64,000 nt of DNA from Kingdonia uniflora (lineage: Eukaryota > Streptophyta > Magnoliopsida > Ranunculales > Circaeasteraceae): positions 3,968,001 to 4,032,000 of the forward strand of contig JACGCM010002535.1 of the NCBI GenBank assembly GCA_014058105.1, in the 5' to 3' direction. The translations under genes were made by a program, and so were the position numbers. Shown one piece after another: positions 22,135-33,420 of the stretch. Numbering within the stretch: the stretch's first letter is position 1; the number at the start of each line of letters is the position of its first letter. Below the pieces are notes generated by a model. It ran no database searches. It was given only the letters and a program-made list of their open reading frames with translations, and was not told where the DNA came from.

Positions 22135-22753
22135 TGTAATGGCCTAATTCAATAAGCTCGAGATGGCTTGGAATTATCTCTTGCACCAATATTCTTGTGA
22201 TAAAAACTAATATGAAATAAGAAATAACACAGGTGATTTAGTATGGAAAACCTCTAAATAGATAAAAAAAAAACCACGAATTTGAGTTGAGGGCTTTTGT
22301 AATAGTGATTTTTATTGCTTGAAGCTGATATCTTTTTACAAGTGATATCACGAACTAGAAATGTTTGATCTTGTAGATAAGAAGTTTTACTATTTGAGAA
22401 TCTCAAAAATACAGTTTTCTTGGTAATTTCTCAAATCTTTTTTTGGCTTTTGTCTCTTCTAGAACTTTTTCTTTATATAGTCCCTCTCTGCAGTTCTTTA
22501 TCATGTTGAAGCACGTTCTTCGAACAATATGGCAAGTGGTGCCTGACTGAGTAACTGCTGAGTTCGTGAGAGACATGTGTGTTTGACTTGTACATATTTT
22601 TCTGTTGAGCTTGAGCCACGTTCTTCATCAGTTCATGGCATAGGTGACAATGCTGACTGTTTATGTCACATGTGGAATACGCTAGTCTGATATGGAGGTA
22701 GTTCGAACTAGAAATAGCTCAAATTGGGTTAGATCGAGGGATAGGCCTCTGCA
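22135..22753 (-). repeat. 3' LTR of element C
   Basis: It begins TGTAATGGCCTAATTC and ends GATAGGCCTCTGCA. In this family the LTR ends form an inverted repeat of about 12 bp, TGTAANGGCCTA and TAGGCCCTTACA. It aligns throughout with 35849-36465 and with the D LTR at 49367-49987. Confidence 0.95.
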
Positions 22754-22764
22754 ATCGCCCCCTT
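22754..22764 (-). other. Polypurine tract of element C
   Basis: On the minus strand the sequence AAGGGGGCGAT abuts the 3' LTR. It is the expected primer for plus-strand synthesis, and similar tracts sit at this place in A and E. Confidence 0.75.
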
Positions 22765-23020
22765 ACAACTAAATTCACGAGTGGCTTTGGTTGAAAAAGA
22801 ATTTACAGGTATACGGGTATTTGGGCTTTGGAAGTTTTAAAATAAAGGAAGCATTGATGTGGATTTGACTATATGGAAAAATGTATGTTTTTATTGGGGG
22901 ATGTTTGAACATTGAATAATGATGGGAATATTGATGCACGCGATGGTTGGGGTTGTGAAAGTTTCATTTATTTTGAATGATGACGCTTGGGAAATGTACC
23001 TGCACATTAGATATGAGAAT

Positions 23021-23030
23021 TATATAAATA
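23021..23030 (+). promoter_or_regulatory. TATA box of antisense unit 1, element C
   Basis: TATATAAATA lies 78 bp before ATG 23099. In element D the same box (50252) lies 77 bp before the homologous ATG. A TGACG core occurs 40 bp upstream (22981-22985). The conservation of box and spacing between two diverged copies argues for a functional antisense promoter in their ancestor. Confidence 0.6.
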
Positions 23031-23098
23031 GTACCTGTATTGAGGATTGTGGCAAAGTACGCTATTTGTTGTAAAATTTTCTAGAAGTCTTATTGACG

Positions 23099-23452
23099 AT
23101 GGTGAAGACCCGAAGAATGGCTCATAAAGAAAGAATTTCTGTTGAGATACAGAAATTGAAGTTGAGATATTTTGGAGATCAATCTCTGGAGATGCCTACT
23201 CCCATTCCTGTTCCACCAACGTATCAAGCTATGTCAAAAGAAAAGGTGGCTAAAGTTGAGGAAGATTTTTACTGTATGTGGAGATTTCATCACGTTGTCT
23301 TAACAGACGAGCAACGTTGGAGGTATCTCTGCATCCTTGCGAAAGACAAGGTTGAGGAGACAGATGCGGGGGTTTACATAACTACTAGGGAGATTTTCCT
23401 ATGCCTTGCGCAAGATTGGATTGTAAGGTCGGGCCCTCTTTGCCTCTACTAA
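23099..23452 (+). CDS. Antisense unit 1 of element C (aORF-1, first exon)
   Basis: An open frame of about 117 codons begins MVKTRRMAHKERISVEIQK, basic and Lys/Arg-rich, then a proline-rich PTPIPVPPTY, an acidic and aromatic segment with EEDFYCMWRFHHVVLTDEQR, and WRYLCILAKDKVEE. Element D encodes the same protein (50329 onward) with the same start and block order, and element E has a related short protein at 47768 with a comparable central Trp-Arg segment and HVSNRYLLLKSLAEE. I do not recognise a named domain. The frame end at 23452 may not be genuine: homology with D continues to about 23640, past a CAG acceptor-like site in D. ATG 23093 is an alternative start but is not conserved. Confidence 0.55.
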   Translation: MVKTRRMAHKERISVEIQKLKLRYFGDQSLEMPTPIPVPPTYQAMSKEKVAKVEEDFYCMWRFHHVVLTDEQRWRYLCILAKDKVEETDAGVYITTREIFLCLAQDWIVRSGPLCLY

Positions 23453-24223
23453 CTCTGCGGTGGTGGTGGTTATAGAGGAGGCGATGGTGGTAGTGCAAAA
23501 GGGAGATGGAGAATAGAACTCTGCTTCTGCACTTCCATCATTTTTTGGCTCTAAAAAGACCTTCTGTTTGAAGAGTTGGTTCAAGCACCGAGTCTTCTGC
23601 TTTCATGCCCAGAATTCTTCCAAACTCAGTTTTCAGGTCAGAGTAATATGGTGTGAAGGGAGAAGGACGTCTGGTGACTTTCAATATATGATTTACTTCA
23701 GAAGGTTTTTTGAGTGAAACATCACTGAAGTTAGATGAACTGAAGGATTTATTGTTTTCAAATACCAGAAAGACTTGTTATCTGTAAAATACTTGTAAGA
23801 TTTGATATATCTAAAGTACTTTAAGTTATATTCGAGCTGAATTAAATTTGTTAGAGGATGAAATGTAAAGTATGATATTAGAACTTCAAAATCTATTATA
23901 GTAATCGAGCTGTAAAAATATGTTTGTAACATGAAATATGTGTAAGGATGTATTTTTGAACTGAATGATTTAGATTTATTAGAGGATAAAGATTACTGTA
24001 AAAGTTTTAGAAATACAAGAATTGGAAATTCAAACTCAGGGAGGTCATTCTAAAATATTTGATTTTGAAAGAATAAGCTCGATATGGAATAAGCCGGATT
24101 GACTAAGGTCGATTGGGAGAGATAAGTTTAAATAATTTATCTCAGGATATCAGGGTTTTCTTCTTTGAAAGAACATAATATAATCACGAATTGTGGGGGA
24201 TCTAGAGCAATTTACAAAAATTG

Positions 24224-24231
24224 TATAAATA
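24224..24231 (+). promoter_or_regulatory. TATA box of antisense unit 2, element C
   Basis: TATAAATA lies 46 bp before ATG 24270. The homologous D sequence (TTTAAATAAGG at 51562) lies 48 bp before its ATG. It suggests that unit 2 has its own promoter separate from unit 1. Confidence 0.45.
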
Positions 24232-25621
24232 AAGGGAAATGTGCTTTAAATAGGTAGAAGAGAATATAAATGGTATAGACTCAATCTGAGAGAATTCATT
24301 ATGCCGGTGAGGAGCAGTTGGCGATAAAGATAGCTAAAGTACGGGAGTAGATTTTTGGCTTGTTTAACTATGATGTTAACCTGCCAGTGATTGAGTGTCA
24401 GTTTGATGGTTTAGACTAGATAGGCAGGGAACTTGAGTACGAACGTCGCTTATATGAGGAACTATTCCAGGAAGTGATTGTGGAGTCTTCGGCACAAAAG
24501 GAGGTTGTGAGACTATTTGCTAAATAAGAAATCGACTTGGAAGATGTAAGGATTGTTGGAGGCAAACTGATCAGGTATCGCTCTCTAGGACATTTGGGGT
24601 ATTTCAGGTATAATTATATGTATGGGAGTGATTTGTAATGATAATGTAATGATAATAAAATGAATATAATGAGGGGTGGTATAATTATATGTAATTATAT
24701 GAGTTCGAATAATTTTGAAAAAAATAAAATAAGAATAGGGTTTGAATATATCCCCTATTGTTGTGAATGTTATTTGTAATTGTTGTAAAAAATTAATTTG
24801 AATATTTTTAAAATGTTAAGAGCTTTGGAAATTACATCAGCACTTCTATAAGTAGAAGGAGCAAAAAAATAGAATAAGCATGCATCTTTTGATTTTATCT
24901 CTGGTAAAAAAGTCGGAAAAGTTCAATTTCTTGTAAGTATTAAGTCATCATGGGTGTGGGGAGATTAGAGGGAGATTTAGAAAAGTGAGATAAAAATATA
25001 TTAAAATATAAGGCAGGGGGAAATGATGGGAAGGCATCTTCACCAAAAAGGTGCAAGACGCCTAACATTAATTGTGGAAGGGATACTTCGGTTCCAAAAC
25101 TGAGGGCGGCTCATGTGAGGCCCAATAACTGCCAGCAGTTAGTGAAAGAAAATATAAATAATGTTTTGTCTTCCTTATTTAAACATTTATCAACTTTTGA
25201 AAACTTGATGAGCAGTGAGAAAGGGAAGATAAAAAATAGTAGAGAATTTCGTGAAAAATTAATTGAGAGTGATCAATAATCAAAGCGAGAGAGAGTTGCA
25301 AAGATTGAGTCACATAGGTGGTTATACAGCAGCATTGTGAGGGATGGATTTGGCGAAGCGTCAGATTCATACTCTAACATAGAAGGTTAGTAGATGGTTT
25401 GTGATATTTTTAATGTGTTTCTTTTGAAAATCTTTTAATTTACCATTTATAGCAATCTTTAAAAAATTTCCTGATATATTTATAAAAATGAGATATGAAA
25501 GATATATGTATGCTGGTGATGTATATGTAAAAGATAATGATAAAATACCTGGACCTTTATGTAGGTCAAGCGTGAAGAGTGTTGTGTAGGATCAAACCTC
25601 ATATGTAAAGTTGTAGTTGAT

Positions 25622-26404
25622 ATGGAGACTTCACCTGTTAATGAGGCGTCGACCTCTGGTCGATCGGTAGAGTTTGAGAATGTAATTCCTAATAGGAAGG
25701 ATGAAGTAGGAGTAGTTCAATTTCCAAATTTCCCTAGAAAATTGGTATCTTATCCTCCGAATTCTGATGTGTTTAGAGAGTTTCGTAAAGCCAAAGCTTA
25801 TGTAGGGGGAAGATGGGGTAATTTTGTAGAACATGCCGGTAGGCATTTTAGGAGTTATATTGTTGGATCTTGGGAGGAACACTTTTTCCTGTTGGCAGAT
25901 TTGGAGAAGGAAAAATTAGATAGGGGTTTTGACGAATCGATCTTCTTTGAGTATTATAATGGAAATGTCCAAGGTAACCTGGAAGAGGTATTTTTATGTT
26001 ACCTGTTTCAGTTCGAGTACGGGTTGAGTCTTCCCCTTAGCAATCTTGCGAAAGGGATTATGAATATCATTGGGGCATATCCTATTCAGTTGAAATTGAA
26101 CATGTAAGAGGTAATAAAAGTCTATGAATTTTTAAATAAGTTGTGGGAAGATGATGAGATTGAGAGGAGGATATCTCTTGAGGATGTTTTACAGTTTTAT
26201 GGGGTAAAAAACTTTTTTGCAAGTAGAGAGGCATACTTTTTTGCGAGTTCGACTCAGCCTATTTTCTTCGATCTGAATTCTGCAGGTCAAATATGGAATG
26301 ATAATGTAATATGGGTGAAGGGTGATTGCCTTCAGAGAGATGATGAAGAACCCTTGGAACTTCTGTGTAGAAATATGAAACAAAGTAAGTATAATAATGT
26401 ATAA
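25622..26404 (+). other. Transposase_28-like globular domain in the antisense gene of C
   Basis: Two open stretches of 161 and 87 codons separated by one TAA carry FPRKLVSYPPNSDVFREF, EEHFFLLADLEKEKLD, FQFEYGLSLPLSNLAKGIMN, then ISLEDVLQFYGVKNFFAS, EAYFFASSTQPIFFDL and VIWVKGDCLQRD. This order (a YGLxLPL helix, an aromatic FxS segment, a Trp-x-Lys strand, then acidic linker and coiled coil) is how I recall Pfam PF04195, 'putative gypsy type transposon'. The TAA at 26105 is shared by element D (53441) and overlaps a GTAAGAG donor-like sequence. Confidence 0.6.
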
Positions 26405-26463
26405 TGTATAAAATTGAAATGCCAAAATTGTATGTTGCTCTGCTAGTGATGATATGTTGTTGA

Positions 26464-29400
26464 TTGAAAGGACCTCAATCGATGGTGACATGGAAAGAGT
26501 CCCTGTTAGATATTGTTGCTCAGGAAGGGATTGAGCTTAAGGCAGTTTTGAAAGAACTTGGCATCAGCAGGAAAATGCATGCTAACAACCAGTCTAAGAA
26601 GGTTCAAAAGTCTCAAACAATGAGGCTAATGACGGGTGTTGGTGGCAACAAGAAGAGGGGAGCTGATGGGGGGCTGAGCTGGAATAGATTTTGCGGATAT
26701 GTTAGAGTTTACTAAGTCAAGTAAGTTGGCTCGGGCATTTCTAACGAAGAAGATGCTGAAGCGTGGTTTGACCTCTAGAACTATAGGAAGTGAGGAGGTC
26801 GAAGAAGGGGTGAGAAAGAGGAGGGTTGAGCCTCCTGAACTGGTAGGGGTAAAGGTCATGTAGAGTATCGACCTGATATAAAAGGAGAGCTGAAAGAAGC
26901 GGAGGAAAGGGCAAGGCCTGCAGCTCGCCATGGGGAGGAGGAGATGAGAAAAATGATAAGTTCATTGGTTTAAATATATGATGAATTTTATGTGGTAATT
27001 TGAGCTAATAGTGTGGTCGATATTTTATTATTTTTTGGCAGGCTGCTCGACTGATAAAGGGGATCTGCGTCAGAGTGGAGAAGGAGAAAACTCAGGTTAA
27101 GAAGGGGAAGGCCAAGCTCGAGAAGAAGGTAGCCCGACTGAAAGCTGACTAGGCTAAGGAGGGGAAGCGACTGGAGGCACTGAAGGCTTCCCATGAGGTG
27201 GAGATTAATGATTTTTTAGCAGAAGCAGGAAGGAATGTGGAGGAGGTGGTAATCCAGCATGATAGACTCGGGTGCTACCTCCTAAAAATGGGGTATTCCA
27301 AAGCTGAGGTGAATGTCATTATGGAAGATACGTATGTTGAGGAGGGAGAAGATGATGAGGAGGAAGATGTTGTTATTGGAGTTGTGGACGGGTTGGATGG
27401 CGTCTCTCTCCAAATAGTGCAAGACAGCCAAGGGGATGACAATGAACATTCAGAGGAAGGGAATGAGAAGGTAGAATGTTGACTCTATGATTGTATGAAT
27501 GGTTTGGAATGATATAATATGATGGAATATTATTTGTTGGATAAAATTATGTAGGCTAAAATGTTCTTGTAAACCTTGTTGTAGGAACATAAGAAAATAC
27601 ACCTCAGAATAAAAGATTTAGAGAATGAGCTTGCTAAGGAGAAAGACACCTCAGCGTCCCTGCAGTTTTTGTAAGCAGAGCTACATGTTAGAAAAGAGCA
27701 AGAAATATTTGACTTATGCGCTTCATTACTTTAGAGCTATAAAATAAAAATTAGAGTGCTGAGACAGACCAGAAGCTTGTTAACAGCTCAGGGGCAATAA
27801 CACTCAATTGTGTACATAAAATACCAAAGTGTTGAAATTTTTTAGAATATAGAGAATGTATACCTTAAATTTTGGAATATATGTTATTGTTCATCAACTT
27901 GAGATCATACTTCGACCGTAAGTTTAGAAGTAATTGCACACAGTAGATGTTAAAAAATAGAAGTTTTGCTAGAAATAAGTTTGTATGTATCGAGTGAGTG
28001 TTTTGAATTTAACTTGATATATTGTATATGTGATATATAGGTCAAATTGGAGCCAGCTCGCTTGAGCGAAGATGTGACACGTCAATGTAACCAAGAATTT
28101 GTAGGGAAGTTTGATAGAATTGGAGAGGCGAATAAAGATAGGGAAGATCAGTATGTAAAAGTACATTTCAAGTTTGTTGAGGCAACTCAAACCGCTGACG
28201 ACCTCACTCAGAAGATCAAGGGGAAGGATGCTGAAATGAGTAAAGGTCAAAAAGAGCTCGTGAAGATAAAAGAAAAGGTAGCGAAGCTCAAAAGCCAGAA
28301 TAATGCGCTGATGGTAAAGAGTAGGGATGCTGACATGGCTCGATACCGTATACAGGCATTAAAAAAGTCAAAAGAAGGATTATGCCATTTAGTGGCCAAT
28401 TTTAAGGACTAAATGATCAGCAAAATGAATGAACATGAGCAGACTCAAGCTGATCTAGTGAGTACCAGAAGTGAGCTGGCGCGATTGAAGAAAAAAAATG
28501 GTTGAAAAAGATAGCGGGCAAAAGAAAGCTTGAGATGACCTATCTAACTCTGAAGTTGTGGTTGAGCAGTTGATTGCAGTTTTACCTGCTAAAGATATGG
28601 AGTTTAGGTTGGTGGAAAAGAAATGTGATAAGTTGAACGAGAGGGTGGCATAATTAAAGACTGACTTGGCCCTGGCCAATTCGCGTGCTTAAAACACCGA
28701 GGTCGAAGAGCACTCGAGGAAGAATAAAGGTGATGTCAAGGTCTCCCTTGTTCAAGGGGATGCAATTAGTCTATCAGCTTGAATCAGAGAGCTGGAGGAA
28801 AATGTGGCTCAGACTCAAGGTCATGTGCAAAAAGGAACTTAATGGCCAAGAGAGTGTCAAAGTAAGCTAGACACTGTTCTTTCTTGGGAATAGGAATTAG
28901 ACCGGGTTATCAGGTAAGGAGATCTTGATAAAGAAAAATGATGAGTTGTTAAAGAAGTGTCCTACTGCGAAGGATTTAAATAGGGAATACGATGAACTTC
29001 GTGCTTAGGTGGCAGAATTGAGAGCTATAAGCCAGGTTGAATTAGCTAAAGGTAATGAGAAGGCAAGGGAGAATATTGAATTTACATCTCACGTAGATAG
29101 TCAAATAGAATTACATGAAGCACGACATAATAGGTTGAAAGAGCGCCTTAAAATGACCAGAGAGAATTTTTCTAAGATGGTTATACCGCAGGCATCACAC
29201 TCAAAGATGTTGATGGCAGTTATTGCCTTTTTTGTTGAGGAAATTAGAAGGCTCGAGTTAGAGAGGAATACCTTGCACGACTGTTTATCAGGTAGAAGAT
29301 GCACCAATAGAGCTGAAGAAGATTGAGAAAATTGCATGAACTCCATGGAAACGGTGTTAGGTTCATGACATGCTAAATTAGTAGAGAAAGGCAGGGTCAC

Positions 29401-29511
29401 TGTAGCTGCTCGAGTTCAAGATTTTATGGCTGATCATTCTCCAACTGTAGGGGAAAGCGTGGCTGACCTCCAAACACCAGAAAGAATTCTTTGTAGTTAT
29501 TGTATATGTAA
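26464..29511 (+). other. Coiled-coil C-terminal region of the antisense gene of C
   Basis: Long Glu/Lys/Leu/Ala-rich frames follow the globular domain: EEVEEGVRKRRVEPPEL and ERARPAARHGEEEMRKM (to 26955), an acidic hinge with EEGEDDEEEDVVIGVVDGLD (27340-27400), IKDLENELAKEKD (27610), then EFVGKFDRIGEANKDRED through VKLKSQN-like heptads and ERLKMTRENFSKMV (28042-29330). The Leu/Ile heptad pattern is evident by eye. The same segments occur in D. Predicted to be an elongated, possibly dimerising protein. Confidence 0.65.
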
Positions 29512-29524
29512 CCTGAAAAAGTAT

Positions 29525-30065
29525 CTGTCGCAAACATTTTGAGAGATGAAAGTTAGTTTTACCTTTGCTTTATCTTATGTCTGGTAGAGTTCTTTGATTG
29601 AAAACTAGTATTACCTTTGTTTTATTGGCAGAGTATGAATGTCACTGCCATATTAAGAAAGATGTAAACTAGTTTTACCTTTGCTTTATCTTATGTCTGA
29701 CAAAGTTTCTTGATTAAAAACTAGTATTACCTTTGTTTTAATCGCGGAATATAATTATCGTAGCCAAATTGAGAGAGATAAAAGCTAGTTTTACGCTTGC
29801 TTTATCTTATGTCTAGTAGAGTTCCCTGATTGAAAACTAGCATTACCTTTATTTTAATGGCTAGGTATGAATGTCGCAACCATATTAGGAGAGATGAAAG
29901 CTAGTTTAACCTTTGCTTTATCTTATGTATGGTAGAGTTCCTTGATTAAAAACTAGTATTACCTTTGTTTTAATCACAGAGTATGTATAGAGTCGATCAA
30001 AGCTAGTATTATCCTTGCTTTAACCGGAATAGAGGTCGATTAAAAGCTAGATTTACCTTTGCATT
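29525..30065. repeat. Tandem repeat, about 116-bp unit, in element C
   Basis: Between four and five copies of a unit containing GATGAAAGCTAGTTTTACC, TTTGCTTTATCTTATGTC and AACTAGTATTACCTTTGTTT, starting near 29540, 29655, 29770 and 29888. The last copies are partial. It separates the end of the antisense gene from the end of integrase. Element D has a related array with a longer unit. Confidence 0.85.
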
Positions 30066-30423
30066 AATCTATGTATTGTCTACGTAAGTAGAGAGTTGTG
30101 TGGGATAAAACTTGGAAGTTTTCATTGAATAGAAGAGGATGTACATTGAATGGAGATGAAAATCTCACTTTTGGAATGGATAAAGCAAGAATTTAAAATG
30201 AAGTAGTGAGGGACTTAGCGATAGTACCATATCAGTCGCCTAGTATTCTAAGGATTTGAGATATGAACTCCCTCTTTGATTATGAGGTAATATGATCCCA
30301 TGCCAGTGAGACCAGTGATAAGGGATGGATCCTCCCAATTTTCTGCAGTTTCCCGACATGCGGCTCTTTTCTGAATTGAGGGATTTTGCGGAGGACGAGA
30401 TTGACAATTTAGAAAGTATGGCT

Positions 30424-31340
30424 TCAGACTCGTCTGCTGTACAAATAGGCCAGCATATGGTAATATCGACCTAGGTTAGCAATGGCATGGACCCTAGTCT
30501 CATCGATCCAATTGAGGTTGTAGGCCAATTCAAACTCATTTTCTTCATCAGTTAGCTCTAGATCTTTGACTGGATGATGGTAATCTATTAGAATGATAGC
30601 TGGGGTACAGCCGGTTGATTGACATGGAGTGGTACGGTATGCCCATAAGACATGAGGAAGCATTCGTACCCAGTTTCTTTTTTTCTGTGAGTGAAGCCAT
30701 TTCTTGAGTCTATCCACGATAGTTGTATTGGTGATTTCGGATTGGCCACTTCCTTGAGGGTAGTAGGGGTTGGATGGTAAGTGGATGACATTGTATTTGT
30801 GGAGGAAGGCTATGACCTTTTTCTCCAACAAATTGTGGCCTATTTTTGATACGAATCAGGTCAGGGCATCTGAACTGAGTAATGATGTTTTCCCATATTA
30901 AAAAGATGACCTCATCTTCTCTGGCTTTGTAGAGTAGAACTGCTTCTACCCATTTGTAAAATAATCTGTACCTATGAGTAGGTATCGGTTAGGAAATTCA
31001 CCGACTAGATCGAGCGCCCATTTTTTGAATGGCAAAAACACCTTGCTTACATGTAGTTCGAGTACAGGGGCGCATATCAATTGTCCATACCGTTGACATG
31101 TATCACATTTGCGTAAGTACTCTTTTTCTTGCTTACGCATACCTGGCCAAAATACTCCTAGTATAATGGCTTTGTTTATGAGTGATCGACCTGCAGTGTG
31201 GGAGCCACAAGTCCCTTCATACAAATCGTGGAGCATCTCGTCTGGTTTCTTTCTGAAGAGGCACTTGAGGTAAGGCCCTGTAACTGAACAGCGATATAAA
31301 AGACCTTTTTGATTTGTGTAGCACCTTAAGTTGCTGATCA
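30424..31340 (-). pseudogene. Integrase of element C
   Basis: The zinc-binding module is present with HDLYEGTCGSHTAG and CDTCQRYG (31160-31240), then the core start KKWALDLVGEFPN and GTDYFTNG. The second half (30831-30424) has SNPYYPQGSGQSEITN with the catalytic Glu, LPHVLWAYRTTP and YNLNWIDETRVHAIANLGRYY. The second catalytic Asp is replaced by Lys: the IDNGPQF-type motif reads IKNRPQF (Lys codon at 30845-30847). A frameshift and stops separate the halves. It would insert the cDNA into the genome but is inactive here. Confidence 0.85.
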
Positions 31341-31479
31341 GCTGTCGGCACTTATTTGGATCTACTGGAAGGGGTCCTTTACATTCATTGTCAGTACCAA
31401 GGTAGGCAAGGAAGGGATTTCGCCAATCGTCACCTTCCTCTTTATCACCCCCAATGTTAATCACACATACAAAAATGTG

Positions 31480-32022
31480 ATCAATGTTGGGGGCTAATAT
31501 TACTTTGATCTGGAGATATCGAGCTTCTACTCCCAAGACCCTAGCTAGATAAGCTAAAGAATTGGTGTGTCTATTTTTACCTCGAGGAAGATAATCTAGA
31601 GTTGCTTGCGTGGACTTTCTCATCCTATCTGTAACCAGGGCTGCGTATTTGATTATCTTGTCAGTCTTCTTGTATTGCTCAGAGTAATGGTGGACGATGA
31701 GTAGTAAATCTATTTATACTAGGAATTTTGGGACGCCGAGCTCAAGTGCGAGGTCGAGTCCATGAATGTGAGCTTCGTATTTGGTATTATTATTGGAGGC
31801 TTTAAAATCTAAGCGGATTGATTTCTCAATTCTCTCGTTGGGATGGGTAATCAAGACGATTCCAATTCCTGACCCTGCGGGTCCTGCTGAACCATCGGTA
31901 AGAAGTCTCAACCCTTTCCTTGAAATCCATTCATCTCGTTCGTCAAATACTTTGGTAGGGGGCTTTTTTGTAATTTCTTCTACAAGGTCAGGATCGTGCA
32001 CCTCCCACTCGAGATCTTCCAC
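31480..32022 (-). pseudogene. Plant-like second RNase H of element C
   Basis: A 102-codon open stretch (32022-31714) has RLLTDGSAGPAGSGIGIVL with the first catalytic Asp, IRLDFKASNNNTKYEAHIHG with the Glu, and LELGVPKFL. The domain continues in 31623-31470 (LDYLPRGKNRHTNSLAYLA). This RVT_3 type domain lies between the gypsy RNase H and integrase and places C in the Tat lineage. One stop and a shift follow VPKFLV. Confidence 0.85.
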
Positions 32023-32039
32023 TGAAAAATCTATGAGAA

Positions 32040-32660
32040 AATTGGCAATGGCCTGACCTTTTTCAAAATGACGTTGTTCGAACTAGATATCATGTTCTCC
32101 CAAATTGACTGACCATTGTTGAACTCTCCTTGATTTTTCTTTCTTGGAAAAAACTTCTTGAAGCGGGCAATTTGTCATGACTTTGACTGAATGAGCTTAA
32201 AAGTTGTGCTTACGTTTCTGTGAGGTATAAGCAAGAGTTAGAAGGAGTCTCTCAATTTTGGAAAACCTCATTTCCGCTCGAGTGAGGGTTATGTTATTGA
32301 ATTAGGGTGGCTTCTCAATTTGTCCTTTAAGTTAAATGAAAACTGAGCTGATAGAAGTATTTATAACTGCTAGGTAGATGATCAGTTCCTCATTATCTGT
32401 CGGGGTGCTCATTATGGGAGACTTCCCCAAATAGGTTTTAAGATCCAGAAAAGCGGCATCACATTCTGATGTCTGTTCAATCTCTACATTTGGCTAAACT
32501 TTTCCTCATTTGGTACAACTGTGGAGTAGTAGGAACAGCCAACGATAGCGATCTAAAGATTTTGAAACAAATCGGTTGATAGCGGCAATCTTGCCGCCAA
32601 GTTTTTGAATATCTTTTATCATCTTTGGAGATGGCATGTTGAGGAGAGCCCGAATTTGGT
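32040..32660 (-). pseudogene. Gypsy RNase H region of element C
   Basis: This decayed segment between RT and the second RNase H aligns by position and by DNA similarity with 59360-59851 in D. It retains scattered blocks on the minus strand, including an AFLDLK-like piece, a DNEEL-like piece and an ERLL-like tail, but no long frame. Stops and indels are numerous. Call rests mainly on gene order. Confidence 0.6.
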
Positions 32661-33420
32661 CTGGATTGACCTCAATCCCTTTCTTACTGATGAGATGGCC
32701 GAGGAATCAGCCTGAATGTACTTCGAATTGACACTTATCAGGATTGAGTCGCATCCTGTAAGATTGAAGAATATTAAATATTATGTTGAGATCTGTAATG
32801 TGGTTGACTGATTGTATGCTCTTGCACAAGAGATCATCAATGTAGACTTCCACGACTTTCCCAAGATGTGTTTTGAACATAGTAGTCATCAACCGTTGAT
32901 AAGTCACGCCTATATTTTTAAGTCCGAAGGGCATGACTTTGTAGCAATAAAGTCCTCTTTCAGTGATGAAAGTGATTTTTTCTTGATCTTCTTCCATGAG
33001 TAGAATCTAATTGTATCCAGAAGTAGTGTCCATCATAGATAGAAGTTCGTGACGTGCTGTGGAATTAAGGATTTGATGGTTGGGAATAGGGAAACTGTCC
33101 TTTAGAGTGTCTTTGTTTAGATCTGCAAAATCTACACAAACTCAGACTTTTCCATTCTTTTTTAGGATAACAACAATGTTGGATATCCAATCTAGATATT
33201 TGGCTTCTCGAATGAATCCCACTTTGATTAATTTCTCAATCTCCATGTTAACTTCATCTCGAAGGCGAAGTGATAGTCATCGTTGCTTTTGTTTGACCAC
33301 CGTGGTGTTGATGTTGATGGCCAATTTGTGACATGCCTTGGTCGGATCGACCCCAGACATCTCTTCAAAAGTCTATGTAAAAATGTCTTAATTTAGTCGT
33401 AAGAACTGAATAAAATCATC
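32640..33420 (-). pseudogene. Reverse transcriptase of element C
   Basis: Motifs in order on the minus strand: EAKYLDWISNIVVILKKNGK, DFADLNKDTLKDSFPIPNHQ, LSMMDTTSGYN, ITFITERGLYCYKVMPFGLK, NIGVTYQRLMTTMF and the catalytic VYIDDL (32830-32847), then RMRLNPDKCQFEVHSG. The 32997-32707 stretch is uninterrupted. Stops occur upstream, for example after SGYN. It corresponds to 8490-9270 in element A. Confidence 0.9.

Larger units (their letters stand above)
24270..29511 (+). pseudogene. Antisense unit 2 of element C (aORF-2): spliced Transposase_28-like plus coiled-coil gene
   Basis: Exon-like blocks shared with D are separated by diverged, T-rich, intron-like gaps. They lie at about 24270-24606 (EYERRLYEELFQEVI, IDLEDVRIVGG), 24945-25386 (SPKRCKTPN, HRWLYSSIVRDGFGEASD), 25622-26388 (globular domain), 26470-26955, 27043-27470, 27585-27689 and 28042-29511 (coiled coil, ending tat-atg-taa as in D). 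Boundaries show donors GTAAGT (26389), GTAAGAG (26104) and GTATAA (24607), and acceptors ending GCAG, GTAG and ATAG. The protein would be about 1,100 residues. Its role in the element is unknown. Scattered stops make this copy defective. It is the reverse complement of the 3' non-coding part of the retroelement transcript. Confidence 0.65.
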
